A stretch of 64,000 nucleotides of DNA from Candidatus Rifleibacteriota bacterium (GTDB lineage Bacteria; Muiribacteriota; Ozemobacteria; Ozemobacterales; Ozemobacteraceae). Below are positions 18,017 through 26,710 of this stretch, piece after piece (the stretch's first letter is position 1; each line of letters starts with the position of its first letter). The translations under genes and the position numbers were made by a program. The stretch is from contig JADFYG010000010.1 of NCBI GenBank assembly GCA_015233155.1, positions 1-64,000 on the forward strand, read 5' to 3'. The notes under the pieces were generated by a model. That model ran no database searches, had not been told where the DNA came from, and was given only the letters and a program-made list of their open reading frames with translations.

Positions 18017-19858
18017 CTATTTAAACGAATGTTCGATAGCAGCAAGTTCGTCGGGGCTAAGCAACAGAGCTTCGGCGACGGCTTCCAGAAGCCCGCGTTC
18101 CGCGGGTTCTATGCGCCCGTCCTCGAGAGCTTTCGCGACGAGTCGGCGATAGAGGGAAAGAGGTTCCAGCGAACCGGCGGAATTTTTTTGTCCTGTGCCG
18201 GAACGCGTGCGCATCTCGGCTTTGATACGTGCTTCTTCCATCAATACTGAATACACGCTATTCTCGATCATCAGACGATCACGGACGGCGCGCAGCAACT
18301 CGCTCTCGGCACGATCAAAGACTCCATCGGCGAGGATTTCCTCGAGCAGAATTGAGAATACGCCTTCCATGGTCAGCCGGCCTTCACCCGCAAACGGCGA
18401 AACCGGCGGCTCGACATCGCCAAGAAGTGAGCGCAGCTCACCCGGAGCAGGCAGTCTGTCGAGTGTTTCCACCATCCATGGCGCCAAAATATCACGCGCG
18501 GAACGTGGTCTTGCATCAGGAACGGCGGGATCGGCAAAAAATCCGGGTTCAGGAATGAAACTGCGGATATTCACTTCACTGCCCGATGCGGTCCAGGCAA
18601 GATGAATTCCCTCCCCTTCATCAACCATGAACTTACTGACTTCAACCCCTCCCTTCCAGACAACAATGTGCTGGCCGGGAGTAACATCCATACTGATCGA
18701 ACGGGGCATATCCAAATCGACATCGACGCCATCGAGCGAAACGACAATCGCCGCATCCGGGCCGGTCAAGCGTAAGCAACCGCAGAGTCGCAATTCCCGG
18801 GGAACATTTCCATGCATGAGACTTCGACACTGTTCCTGATATAAGCGGGCGTTTTCGGGCAGACCGGCTATCATAAATAGACGGGCAAGGCCGTGCCATG
18901 GCTCCGGGAGAATGGGAAATGTTCTTGCCGTAAGCAGATATAAAGCCGCGGCCCGGGCGAGATGTCCACTATCCGCGGCGGCATGAGCGGTCATGAGCAA
19001 AATTTTGGGGTCACCCGACTCGAATCTGGCCACTGCGGCAAAATCCCGCAGAGCCAATGAATATTTTCCAAGCCTTGTCCAGATGACTCCCCGGTTGGTC
19101 AAACCCACCTTACTTTTGGAATTAGCCCGAATCGCCTGTTGCGCGAATACAAGCCCCTTCTGAGAATCAGAGGCGAAATGCGCAAGGAATGCCCATGGCA
19201 GATCAAACGAAGGGTCTATCGCACCAGCGGCATAATAACAGGCTTGAGCCCAGTCGGGCTGCGGAGTTTTCTCCAGATGCGTTCCGATGGAAACAAGCGC
19301 GGAAGCACGGTCGCGAGGGCCTACTTCAACAGGACTCCTGGACAATCGCTCGCGCACAGGTTTAAAGGAGGGTTCTTTCCAGACTGCCTCCTGTGCCAGG
19401 AGCAGCTCAATCAGGTGCCCCGGGTTGTTGGCCACCGACTCCGGCGGGAAAGGCAAGGCGCCGAGGGAAGGCATTTCAAAATCACCACTGACAATCGGCG
19501 TGGGATTCCCCGCGGAACGCTGAGCTGTCTGAAGCAGATGTCCGGCGGGAACCAGTTTCGGATTCGAACACTCAATCAGGTCTTCGGCTATAAAGCCAAT
19601 GTATAACCCGGGCTGGCCGGAAGCAACCTGTGGCTTTCCCGGTAAAAGATCAACAAGCGTTTTCACGAGATCAAGATAGTATCCGCTGCGCTTTTCCAGA
19701 TCAGTGACACTCATGTATGATGCGCGCAGAATAGTAAACACATCGTCGAGTCTGGAATCGGCAAATGCGTCACGCAATGCCTGAATGATATCCCGACAGG
19801 CAGCCACTTCAAGAGGAATTTTAGTGATAAGAAGAAGTCGGATATTTTCAGTTTTCAT
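18017..19858 (-). CDS. TPR protein with PEGA-like and C-terminal TerB-like domains
   Basis: 613 residues, cytoplasmic (no signal peptide). ATG 19858 has GGAGGC upstream. Residues about 1-190 are of unknown type. About 200-350 is a set of tetratricopeptide-like helices (ACYYAAGAIDPSFDLPWAFL, GKYSLALRDFAAVARFE). About 360-440 is a beta domain with VVSLDGVDVDLDMPRSISM and VTPGQHIVVWKGG, reminiscent of PEGA. The end (about 490-613) has two acidic helical repeats, EEILADGVFDRAESELLRA and KALEDGRIEPAERGLLEAV, the pattern of TerB/DjlA-type domains that may bind metal. The domain combination is unusual; function is unknown. It stands alone between two plus-strand operons. Confidence 0.7.
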   Translation of the reverse strand: MKTENIRLLLITKIPLEVAACRDIIQALRDAFADSRLDDVFTILRASYMSVTDLEKRSGYYLDLVKTLVDLLPGKPQVASGQPGLYIGFIAEDLIECSNPKLVPAGHLLQTAQRSAGNPTPIVSGDFEMPSLGALPFPPESVANNPGHLIELLLAQEAVWKEPSFKPVRERLSRSPVEVGPRDRASALVSIGTHLEKTPQPDWAQACYYAAGAIDPSFDLPWAFLAHFASDSQKGLVFAQQAIRANSKSKVGLTNRGVIWTRLGKYSLALRDFAAVARFESGDPKILLMTAHAAADSGHLARAAALYLLTARTFPILPEPWHGLARLFMIAGLPENARLYQEQCRSLMHGNVPRELRLCGCLRLTGPDAAIVVSLDGVDVDLDMPRSISMDVTPGQHIVVWKGGVEVSKFMVDEGEGIHLAWTASGSEVNIRSFIPEPGFFADPAVPDARPRSARDILAPWMVETLDRLPAPGELRSLLGDVEPPVSPFAGEGRLTMEGVFSILLEEILADGVFDRAESELLRAVRDRLMIENSVYSVLMEEARIKAEMRTRSGTGQKNSAGSLEPLSLYRRLVAKALEDGRIEPAERGLLEAVAEALLLSPDELAAIEHSFK

Positions 19859-19980
19859 GCGCTTGCCTCCAAGTCTCTGATGCCTGTGGTCGGTTAACCT
19901 GATTCATGATAGCATAACAATATAATAGTTCGCCCGAAATGGGCGTGTGTCAGAACGGTGAAGGAAAGGACGGTTCCATA

Positions 19981-21336
19981 ATGAATTACTGTAGAATCAT
20001 TCGGACAGGTTGTTGTGCTTTACTATTGACCATCATGCCTTTTGTAAGCCAGGTTAATGCAGCAACGCGGGCTGAAGCCACATCAATCAGACTTATCGAC
20101 AATAACCATGTCCCGAAAAAGATCGTTGTTGTCATGACTTCAGGTACCACTTCGTTCGTCAAAAATCTCTTTACGATCATTAAACAAATTAATGTTGAAG
20201 AAAACCTGTCATCCGCGAATCGTCTGAAACTGCATATCATCCCCTCCGGTGGGAATCCGATTTCCAGCCTTGGAATATCCGCGGAAGACGCTGATAAATA
20301 TGTTGAAGTGAATCCGAAATACTCTTCAGATGACATATGGGCACAAGATTGCATGGAGCTCTGCGCCGCCCGCACCTCAGGAAGCGACACACTTGTTCCC
20401 GCCGTCTTCGACACAAATCGCGGGCGCGGTCTTGCCGGTCTTCCTCGTGCCCTGGCTGATCTCTGGGGATTAGTTTACGCTTTGAATCCCTCTGACGCGG
20501 AAGCCCACGGTGACTACGGCGGAAATATCGAAGTGACGCCTTTCGACAATGTCATGGTTTCAGGTAATACGATCACTCCGGAATGCAAGAGTTTTTTCGA
20601 AAAAATGGGATACGCGGGACGCATGTTCAATCCGGATACTTCGTGGCTGACGGTAGGACACATCGATGAGAGCATGAGTTTCATTCCAACCTCGCATGTA
20701 TCCGGTGGATACAGCATAGTAAAAGCCGATCCGGCATATGCCCTGGATCTTGTAGAGGCCGCAACCGACGCGGATTTCGCGAATCTCGGCAACGACGCCG
20801 CTTTCCTGAAGCGCGTGAAGGCGGTTCTTTCCGCTCAGCGTGATAATCCCGAGGCATCTACAGGCACCCCGGAAGACGATTTCATCAAAATGAATCGAAA
20901 GATCGGCGAAATAGTCGAAAAGAATGCCGGAGACTTGAAAAACTTCATCCGAAAAGTAACCAATGATGAAAATCGTGAATTCGGGGAAGTGTCCTGGCCA
21001 GCCCTGTATGAAGGCCGCAATGGCCCCAGACCATCGGGATGCTGTGCTTTTCTTCCCGGCGTCGTGAATTTGACAGTCCTTGGAACCCATCTTCTGGTTC
21101 CGGCCTGCCATTTTCCTCCATTCGACCGTATCATCGAAGCCAGGTTTCGCGCTCAGGGCAACAAAATCCATTTCATCGACGATTCCGCATATCATACGAG
21201 CATGGGAGAGATCCACTGCGGAACAAACGTTCTTCGGGATCTTGAGCACACCGTCGTCACCCCTGCACGCATCCAGGCGATTCAGCGTGTAAAAGAGCGG
21301 TTCGAGAGCCTCCACACCACCCCGAATCTTCGATAA
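19981..21336 (+). CDS. Exported peptidylarginine deiminase, eukaryotic PAD-type catalytic domain
   Basis: 451 residues, converting protein arginine to citrulline if active. ATG 19981 follows GGAAAGGA, and a signal peptide (about 1-28, ending VNAA) predicts export. All four catalytic residues of the animal PAD family can be placed: Asp123 in WAQDCMEL, His227 and Asp229 in VGHIDESMSFIP, and Cys413 in GEIHCGTNVLR. GDYGGNIEV matches the family's GDFGNLEV-like stretch. The N-terminal Ig-like domains of animal PADs are missing and calcium-site residues were not checked. This family differs from the bacterial PPAD of Porphyromonas. The gene stands alone. Substrates are unknown; secreted or surface proteins are likely. 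Confidence 0.88.
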   Translation: MNYCRIIRTGCCALLLTIMPFVSQVNAATRAEATSIRLIDNNHVPKKIVVVMTSGTTSFVKNLFTIIKQINVEENLSSANRLKLHIIPSGGNPISSLGISAEDADKYVEVNPKYSSDDIWAQDCMELCAARTSGSDTLVPAVFDTNRGRGLAGLPRALADLWGLVYALNPSDAEAHGDYGGNIEVTPFDNVMVSGNTITPECKSFFEKMGYAGRMFNPDTSWLTVGHIDESMSFIPTSHVSGGYSIVKADPAYALDLVEAATDADFANLGNDAAFLKRVKAVLSAQRDNPEASTGTPEDDFIKMNRKIGEIVEKNAGDLKNFIRKVTNDENREFGEVSWPALYEGRNGPRPSGCCAFLPGVVNLTVLGTHLLVPACHFPPFDRIIEARFRAQGNKIHFIDDSAYHTSMGEIHCGTNVLRDLEHTVVTPARIQAIQRVKERFESLHTTPNLR

Positions 21337-21502
21337 AGCCCATGACCACAGTCGCCATATTTGATCGTCGTGTTTTCCAGGTTCCTATCCAAATCCTGAA
21401 ACTTCAGAGAAGTTCATTGCCAATGAATTGCCATGAGAGTATTATTCGCAACACGAGTGGTTGCCTGCGGGAAGCAGTATTTTACAATTTTAAGGAGACA
21501 CC

Positions 21503-21901
21503 ATGAAGCGAATGTGGAAGTTGATTGTTCTGACAGTGACCGCCCTGGTTTTTGGGATGGTAGCCATCGGACAGGCGGCCGAGCCGGTGACCCCAAAAGT
21601 GAAAACGGAGATTCCCGCGGATTTGTTGAAAGAAGCGAAAATTTCCGTGGAAAAGGCACAGGAGATTGCCGTCAAAAATGCCTCGGGAACCCTGGAAAGC
21701 ATTGAATTGGAGAAAGAAAAAGGTGCTTTGGTTTTCACGTTCGGCATTCGGGATGGGAAGATTCTCAATGAAGTTCTCGTGAACGCGGTTGACGGCAAAG
21801 TCGTGGCCGTTGAAAAGCTGGATGAAAAAGCCCAGGCGGAAGATAAAGCCAAGGATGAAAAGGAAAAAGGGAGCGGCACTTCAAAGGAAGTGGGCAAGTA
21901 A
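21503..21901 (+). CDS. Small exported PepSY-domain protein
   Basis: 132 residues. ATG 21503 has an AAGGAG site. The signal peptide is about 1-25 (cut near GQAAEP). A single PepSY-type unit follows: ISVEKAQEIAVKNASG, then LVFTFGIRDGKILNEVLVNA and DGKVVAVE. The tail is highly charged (Lys/Glu/Asp). PepSY domains inhibit or chaperone peptidases and are common in secreted regulators; the partner is unknown. The gene ends 17 bases before an inverted repeat that probably terminates its transcript. Confidence 0.85.
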   Translation: MKRMWKLIVLTVTALVFGMVAIGQAAEPVTPKVKTEIPADLLKEAKISVEKAQEIAVKNASGTLESIELEKEKGALVFTFGIRDGKILNEVLVNAVDGKVVAVEKLDEKAQAEDKAKDEKEKGSGTSKEVGK

Positions 21902-21918
21902 ACCGCTCGGGTTCAATA

Positions 21919-21962
21919 ATTCCTTATCTCCATGGGAACCATTTTCCAGGGAGATAAGGAAT
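21919..21962 (+). terminator. Inverted repeat, probable terminator after the PepSY gene
   Basis: A 13-bp perfect stem, ATTCCTTATCTCC (21919-21931) and GGAGATAAGGAAT (21950-21962), with an 18-base loop. There is no T-run after it, so termination may be factor dependent or the structure may have another role. Confidence 0.5.
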
Positions 21963-21999
21963 GTAAGCTAGGATTCTTGGCAAATGGAGGCAATAGTAC

Positions 22000-23001
22000 A
22001 TGTTGGATATCTCTAGGATTACCATATGCGCAGCTATATTCTTGGCAGTCCTTTCTATTCAGGCTTTTTCAGCTGATAAAATCTACCTTGGCGTATTCGA
22101 TAATGATAAAAATAAAAATCTTGACGATTTATCAGGTGTCGAAACATTTGAAAGGGATGCTGGTAAAAGGGTAGCGATAATTCATGTGTTTCAAGCTTGG
22201 GGAGCAAATCACGGCAAGAATCAATTCAATGTCACTGCGATGAATGCTATTCGCTCACATGGATCTATACCACTTTTAACCTGGGCACCACGTGCTCTTC
22301 ATGAGAAAGAGAATGAACCTGAATATGCATTGAAAAATATAATTGATGGAAAATATGATGGTTACATCATCAAATATGCTTCTGCTATAAAGGCATGGAA
22401 ACATCCGCTGTTTTTGAGATTCGCTCATGAAATGAACGGCAACTGGTATCCATGGGCAGAAGGGGTTAATGGAAATGTATCTACTGAATATGTCAAGGCA
22501 TGGCATCATGTTCATGATCTATTCAAGCGCAATCAAGTAACAAACGTTACTTGGGTGTGGTGTCCTAGTCGAAAAAATAGCAAGCATAAAAAATTGAGTG
22601 AGCTATATCCCGGCGATGATTACGTTGATTGGCTGGGTATTGATGGATACAATGATACAAGATTCAAGGGATGGCAGTCGTTTGAAGAAGTTTTTGGTGA
22701 TGCTTATCATGAAATGGTGAGATTGTCAGGAAAACCGATCATGATAGCTGAGTTTTCCTCAATGGAAGCGGGCGGAAAAAAATCTGTCTGGATTTCAAAG
22801 ACTCTAAGCTCGACAATAACAGCAAAATTTCCTAGGATAAAGGCTGTTGTCTGGCTAAATCACCAATTCAGCAGTGAGCTGGATTGGAGGATTGAATCAT
22901 CCGTATCTTCGCAGAGAGCTTTTGCAGAAGCAGTTGCATCACCATTGTATTGCGATAATAAATATGCTTTCCTAGATGTATCTCCGATTTCAGCACCCTA
23001 G
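22000..23001 (+). CDS. Exported GH26-like glycoside hydrolase
   Basis: 333 residues. ATG 22000 has GGAGG upstream; signal peptide about 1-24. The fold motifs match family GH26 (beta-mannanase, lichenase and related): acid/base Glu144 in RFAHEMNGNWYPW, WVWCPS, DWLGIDGYN, and nucleophile Glu251 in IMIAEFSS. It would cut beta-1,4- or mixed-linked polysaccharide outside the cell or in the periplasm; the substrate cannot be assigned. Coding sequence is clearly richer in A and T than its neighbours (many AAA, AAT, ATA, TAT codons), a sign of recent acquisition. It is a single-gene unit. Confidence 0.85.
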   Translation: MLDISRITICAAIFLAVLSIQAFSADKIYLGVFDNDKNKNLDDLSGVETFERDAGKRVAIIHVFQAWGANHGKNQFNVTAMNAIRSHGSIPLLTWAPRALHEKENEPEYALKNIIDGKYDGYIIKYASAIKAWKHPLFLRFAHEMNGNWYPWAEGVNGNVSTEYVKAWHHVHDLFKRNQVTNVTWVWCPSRKNSKHKKLSELYPGDDYVDWLGIDGYNDTRFKGWQSFEEVFGDAYHEMVRLSGKPIMIAEFSSMEAGGKKSVWISKTLSSTITAKFPRIKAVVWLNHQFSSELDWRIESSVSSQRAFAEAVASPLYCDNKYAFLDVSPISAP

Positions 23002-23140
23002 CATAAATTGGTTGACATCCTGGCAGGTTCACACAGTTCGTCGCGAAATCACCGACGTCATATTCTTGTAACGCAAAGCAGCTCATTATTTTTATATAAT
23101 CGTTGAGGGTCCCATTGGGAATACATGTCCGCCATCCACT

Positions 23141-24334
23141 TCAGCTTCCAATAAGTTTTTCGAGTGCTCGAAATTCCTTCAGTGATTCCTTATCAGATTC
23201 CGCTTTAATTGCTTTCTTTATCCAGAATGACGCCTGTTTGCAATTGTTGCTCTTGAGATAGGCCTTGGCCAAAAGCCCTGCCGGCTTGGGATCCAGTGGT
23301 TTGATATCCGCGGCTCTCCTCAGATCCGCTATCGCAACCTCCGGCTTGTTTGCCTCCAAGTATGCTCTTCCTCTTTCGAGATAAACCCAATCAAGATCGG
23401 GATTTTTTTTAAGCGCAAGATTATAAAAACTTATCGCCTTTTCCGGCTGTCCCATGGCGAGGTAGGTATCTCCAAAAAAGCCATAGGCAATCCAAGAATC
23501 CGGGTTAATTTTTTCAGCCTTCTCAAGGTTAGATATTGCTTTTGCCCAATTTTTCCGCGTTCCCAATTCGCATCCTACCGAGGCATATACGTCACTCAAG
23601 ACGCTTTTCATTGGCTGAGCTGTCAGATATACCCCGGTCTTCACCGCCTCCGTCTTTATGCCGAGGTCCCTGATGTAATCAGAGTCTGGCATGGTTCTTC
23701 CCGAGGTTATCTCCCAGTTAAGATATAATTGGTTTCTTTCATCCACGGGGGGCACCCAACGCACAAAAATATGTCCTGGTGCATATACCGGCAAAAGATT
23801 CAGCGAAAGTTCCTCAGCTACTGATAAGTATACTAAAGATAACGTATGGCAACTGGCAAAATGGAACAATTCATCTGAATGCACCAGCGCGTGCAGCTTG
23901 CCTTTTCGTCCAATACCAAGTGCCTTGTGAAAAAATGGTTCATCCGCGACGTTAGTAAACGTCATCTTCTCAATATCTTTCGATTTAAGATTATCGATGT
24001 CAGCCGGGGAAAGTTTCCGTGACTCGAATATTGCGTAAAACCCCCGATGTTCGCCATACACGAAGTTGTGCCGAATCAGGTAATCATTGATTAACTCCAG
24101 GACGGCTCTAGCGTAATGCCGTGTACCGGGCTTAGGAAAATTTTTCAGGGTTTGAATTTCTTCTTTTATCTCGCGGACAAATCGAGCGAGTACAGGTTTT
24201 GCGACTTCGCTATTTTCGATCTGTGACTCAATTTCGAGCGCCTTTAAACCGATGTTTTCCGGAGCAAAGTCAGCATATAGAGAGCCTACTCCCATCGCAA
24301 TCGAGAATATGATAGCAACATTTAACCGATTCAT
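23141..24334 (-). CDS. Exported transglutaminase-like plus TPR protein
   Basis: 397 residues with a signal peptide (LNVAIIFSIAMGVGSLYA). The N-terminal half carries a transglutaminase/SirB1-like core: Cys in FASCHTLSLVYLSVAEEL and His in YAPGHIFVRW followed by LNWEITSG. The C-terminal half holds about three TPR units (NLEKAEKINPDSWIAYGFFG, AISFYNLALKKNPDLDWVYL, AIADLRRAADIKPLD). ATG 24334 is preferred over 24340 because GGAG then sits 6 bases upstream. The enzyme activity of such proteins is not established. It heads no clear operon, though another TPR gene lies upstream on the same strand. Confidence 0.8.
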   Translation of the reverse strand: MNRLNVAIIFSIAMGVGSLYADFAPENIGLKALEIESQIENSEVAKPVLARFVREIKEEIQTLKNFPKPGTRHYARAVLELINDYLIRHNFVYGEHRGFYAIFESRKLSPADIDNLKSKDIEKMTFTNVADEPFFHKALGIGRKGKLHALVHSDELFHFASCHTLSLVYLSVAEELSLNLLPVYAPGHIFVRWVPPVDERNQLYLNWEITSGRTMPDSDYIRDLGIKTEAVKTGVYLTAQPMKSVLSDVYASVGCELGTRKNWAKAISNLEKAEKINPDSWIAYGFFGDTYLAMGQPEKAISFYNLALKKNPDLDWVYLERGRAYLEANKPEVAIADLRRAADIKPLDPKPAGLLAKAYLKSNNCKQASFWIKKAIKAESDKESLKEFRALEKLIGS

Positions 24335-24371
24335 AGACATCTCCGGGTGTGCCAGTTATTTGCTTTTCACC

Positions 24372-25331
24372 TCAAGTTATCACATACAATGCACAATGAC
24401 AAAACGACGTCACTATATTCGGATGTAAAAGCTGCACGACGACTTCAAACCGAAGATGTAAAGAGACGCCGTCTCGAAGAAATTTCTCGTAGGCCTGGAT
24501 GGCCCGGTCTGGTCGTTTCATCCCGTCGCAGGCGATGCCGATCATCATTTGAGAATCCTGAGCCAACCTGGAGTTGGGCAGCATTTCGATAACCCGCTGG
24601 AAGAGAGGTATGGCCTGGTCGAATTTCTTTTGTCGGAACAGTGAAAAGGCCGATTCATGCAGATCCTGAGGGTCGTCGACTCTGGCGGAATGAGAGGCTG
24701 GGGGAAAATCGGACCCGGGCGAGGACCCCGTTGCGACAGTCATCGATGGACGGATGGTGGCAATGAGTTCTTTTCCCCAGGGCGTATCGGGATAGGATCT
24801 GACAATCTCCTCGTAAATCTCGACGGCTTTTTCCTTCTTTCCTTGGCGTTCGAGGATCTGCGCGATCCTTCCCTTGGCCTGAGCGCAAATCCAGCGTTTC
24901 CGCTCGATCCGGCGGACCGCCATAGTCAACAGTTCCACGGCTTTGGCGTCGTCGGCATCCTTGAGCTTCAGGGGGGCGGTGAATCCTCCGTAGGCCTGCC
25001 CCAGATACAGATATGCCGATTCCAGTTCAGGGCTCTCGGGATAGCGTTGGATCAACTTCTCGAAAGCCTCCCTGGACTTTTCCAGAAGGGCGGGATCCTT
25101 TTTTTCGGCGGCCAGCAGGTCGAAGTTGATGCCCACCATCAATTGGGCTATGGAGGCCTCCGGAGCATCGGGGAAGGTCGAAACCACTTTTTGATACACC
25201 TCAAGAGCCTCGGCATATTTCTTCCGGGCATAGAGCTCATTGGCATCTTCCTTGAGGGATTGGGCATCCTCCGCCATCCCGAGTGCAACTGAGGCTCCGA
25301 ACAACAGAATGGTAAGAATCAACCTTTTCAT
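24372..25331 (-). CDS. Exported TPR protein, C-terminus perhaps altered by frameshift
   Basis: 319 residues; ATG 25331 with a GGAGGAAAAA site; signal peptide KRLILTILLFGASVALGMA. It has tetratricopeptide / outer-membrane-lipoprotein-type repeats such as YARKKYAEALEVYQKVVSTF, EAFEKLIQRYPESPELESAY and FRQKKFDQAIPLFQRVIEML, spaced as in YbgF/BamD-like proteins. The last 35 or so residues (after AIQAYEKFL) are Cys/His/Val-rich and do not continue the repeat pattern, so the natural end may have been lost by a frameshift. It is related to the broken gene just upstream at 25408-25722 (shared QMMIG and signal peptide). Confidence 0.78.
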   Translation of the reverse strand: MKRLILTILLFGASVALGMAEDAQSLKEDANELYARKKYAEALEVYQKVVSTFPDAPEASIAQLMVGINFDLLAAEKKDPALLEKSREAFEKLIQRYPESPELESAYLYLGQAYGGFTAPLKLKDADDAKAVELLTMAVRRIERKRWICAQAKGRIAQILERQGKKEKAVEIYEEIVRSYPDTPWGKELIATIRPSMTVATGSSPGSDFPPASHSARVDDPQDLHESAFSLFRQKKFDQAIPLFQRVIEMLPNSRLAQDSQMMIGIACDGMKRPDRAIQAYEKFLRDGVSLHLRFEVVVQLLHPNIVTSFCHCALYVIT

Positions 25332-25407
25332 TTTTTCCTCCTATGAGAAGCTGAATGATCAGAACATTTCAGGACAAACCCTCGGATATACCCGGATTGG
25401 AGTGCCG

Positions 25408-25722
25408 TCATTTCCTTATCAGTTCTTTCAACGATTCCCGGGAAGACCTGATGGCCCACCCGCGCGAGAAATGGTCCGCGATCACCTGCTCGAACACTGC
25501 CTTTGCCTTCTTGAGCTCGCTGGCTTGTTTCAGAGAACGACCGTAGTAATAGTAAACTGATCGCCTTGGTATGACGTGAAATTTTTGAATACGTCTCGAA
25601 AGACGCCACGGCCTCCTGGTGTCTTTTCAAAGGCACAGTCCGATCATCATCTGGGTATCCTGGGAATGCACCAGTGAGACCTCTGACACGATTAGCAGTA
25701 TTGTCAATAAGAGCTGTTTCAT
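25408..25722 (-). pseudogene. Degraded TPR protein gene, paralogue of its downstream neighbour
   Basis: The minus strand starts with ATG 25722 and a good signal peptide (KQLLLTILLIVSEVSLVHS), then reads SQDTQMMIGLCL and hits a stop. The repeat pattern continues in another frame (KRHQEAVASFETY) and after a second shift in a third frame (YYGRSLKQASELKKAKAVFE, then SRESLKELIRK and TGA at 25408). The pieces match the TPR style and the QDSQMMIGI segment of the adjacent gene, so this is a short, internally deleted and frameshifted copy. Confidence 0.7.
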
Positions 25723-25774
25723 GAACTTTCTCTTTTTTTCCGTTGTCAGTTGTTTCGTAATGAATACCGCTTGG

Positions 25775-26710
25775 TCAATATCCCGATCTGGCGAGGCGGA
25801 ATCCCATGGCATACCACTTCCCCGAGAGTGAGCAACCCGGACCATTTCGACGCGCCGGGCGGCAGGTTTCCCGAGGACAGAAAAAGCTACCTCCCCGGAA
25901 GACCCGGTGAACGCCATCCACCGGACCACGGGGATCGTTCTGGGAAGCAGAAGAATATGATCCATACCAATCCCAGCACCATTCCCAGACATTCCCGAGC
26001 ATATCGTATAAACCGAAGCCATTTGCCCGTTTTGCGCCAACGTTCCAGGGCCCATGTCCGGCTATATCCGGTTTCAGATCTTCCGCCTGGTACTTCATGA
26101 CGTAGCTCACTTCGCTGTTGGCCCGATATATGAAGGAATCTTCATCGTTGGAGTTCCCCCAATCATAAGAGGCATCCGCTCCGCCCCGACAAGCGTATTC
26201 CCATTCGGCTTCGGTCGGTAGCCGAAAACCGTTGGAGGTCCAGTTGCAGCTTATCCAGTCGCTGTCGACAATGAGTGTCCGGTTAGATGCATTTTGATAG
26301 CAGGCGGTCAGTCCCTGGGTTTCACTCAGCGTATTGCAAAACCGTATTGCATCCCACCAGGAAATCATGTTGACAGGCTGTTTCTGACTGACCGCGTGTT
26401 GGAAATGGGAGGGATTCACTCCCATGACGGCGCGATATTGCTCCTCCGTGACTTCGCTCGTCTGCATCTGAAAACCCGAAATCGTCACCTGATGCTGAGG
26501 TCCTTCGTCCGGCTCGCGCCCCCTCTCTCCCGAAGGGCTTCCCATCATGAAAGACCCGGTCGGAATCTTGGCAAAGCTGATTTTCACTCCGCCGCCCAGG
26601 TCGATGGATGTCGTGGCGGGGATGTCGGCCGAACGTGCTTCGACTCCTTCAATGCGGGTCAACGGGAGAATGAACAAAAACAATAACAGAGCAAAACAGG
26701 GATGCTTCAT
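25775..26710 (-). CDS. Exported formylglycine-generating-enzyme-like (FGE-sulfatase fold) protein
   Basis: 311 residues; ATG 26710 with GGAGG; signal peptide about 1-25. The rest is one FGE/SUMF1-type domain: FMMGSPSGERGREPDEGPQH, TSEVTEEQYRAVMG, FRLPTEAEWEYACRGG, GLYDMLGNVWEWCWDWYG, VFRGGSFFC. Most bacterial members lack the catalytic pair of cysteines. Here Cys278 and Cys283 (GGSFFCPRETC) stand exactly at the +3 and +8 positions after GGS where true FGE has its two active-site Cys. No sulfatase is nearby, so activity is uncertain; a ligand-binding or structural role is possible. Confidence 0.88.
   Translation of the reverse strand: MKHPCFALLLFLFILPLTRIEGVEARSADIPATTSIDLGGGVKISFAKIPTGSFMMGSPSGERGREPDEGPQHQVTISGFQMQTSEVTEEQYRAVMGVNPSHFQHAVSQKQPVNMISWWDAIRFCNTLSETQGLTACYQNASNRTLIVDSDWISCNWTSNGFRLPTEAEWEYACRGGADASYDWGNSNDEDSFIYRANSEVSYVMKYQAEDLKPDIAGHGPWNVGAKRANGFGLYDMLGNVWEWCWDWYGSYSSASQNDPRGPVDGVHRVFRGGSFFCPRETCRPARRNGPGCSLSGKWYAMGFRLARSGY

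Noticed and set aside
20560-21315. 251-residue minus-strand frame
   Set aside because: Antisense to the peptidylarginine deiminase, whose catalytic motifs are clear; no family pattern or ribosome site.
25627-26055. 142-residue minus-strand frame
   Set aside because: Joins an out-of-frame part of the FGE-like gene to the start of the TPR pseudogene; not a natural protein.
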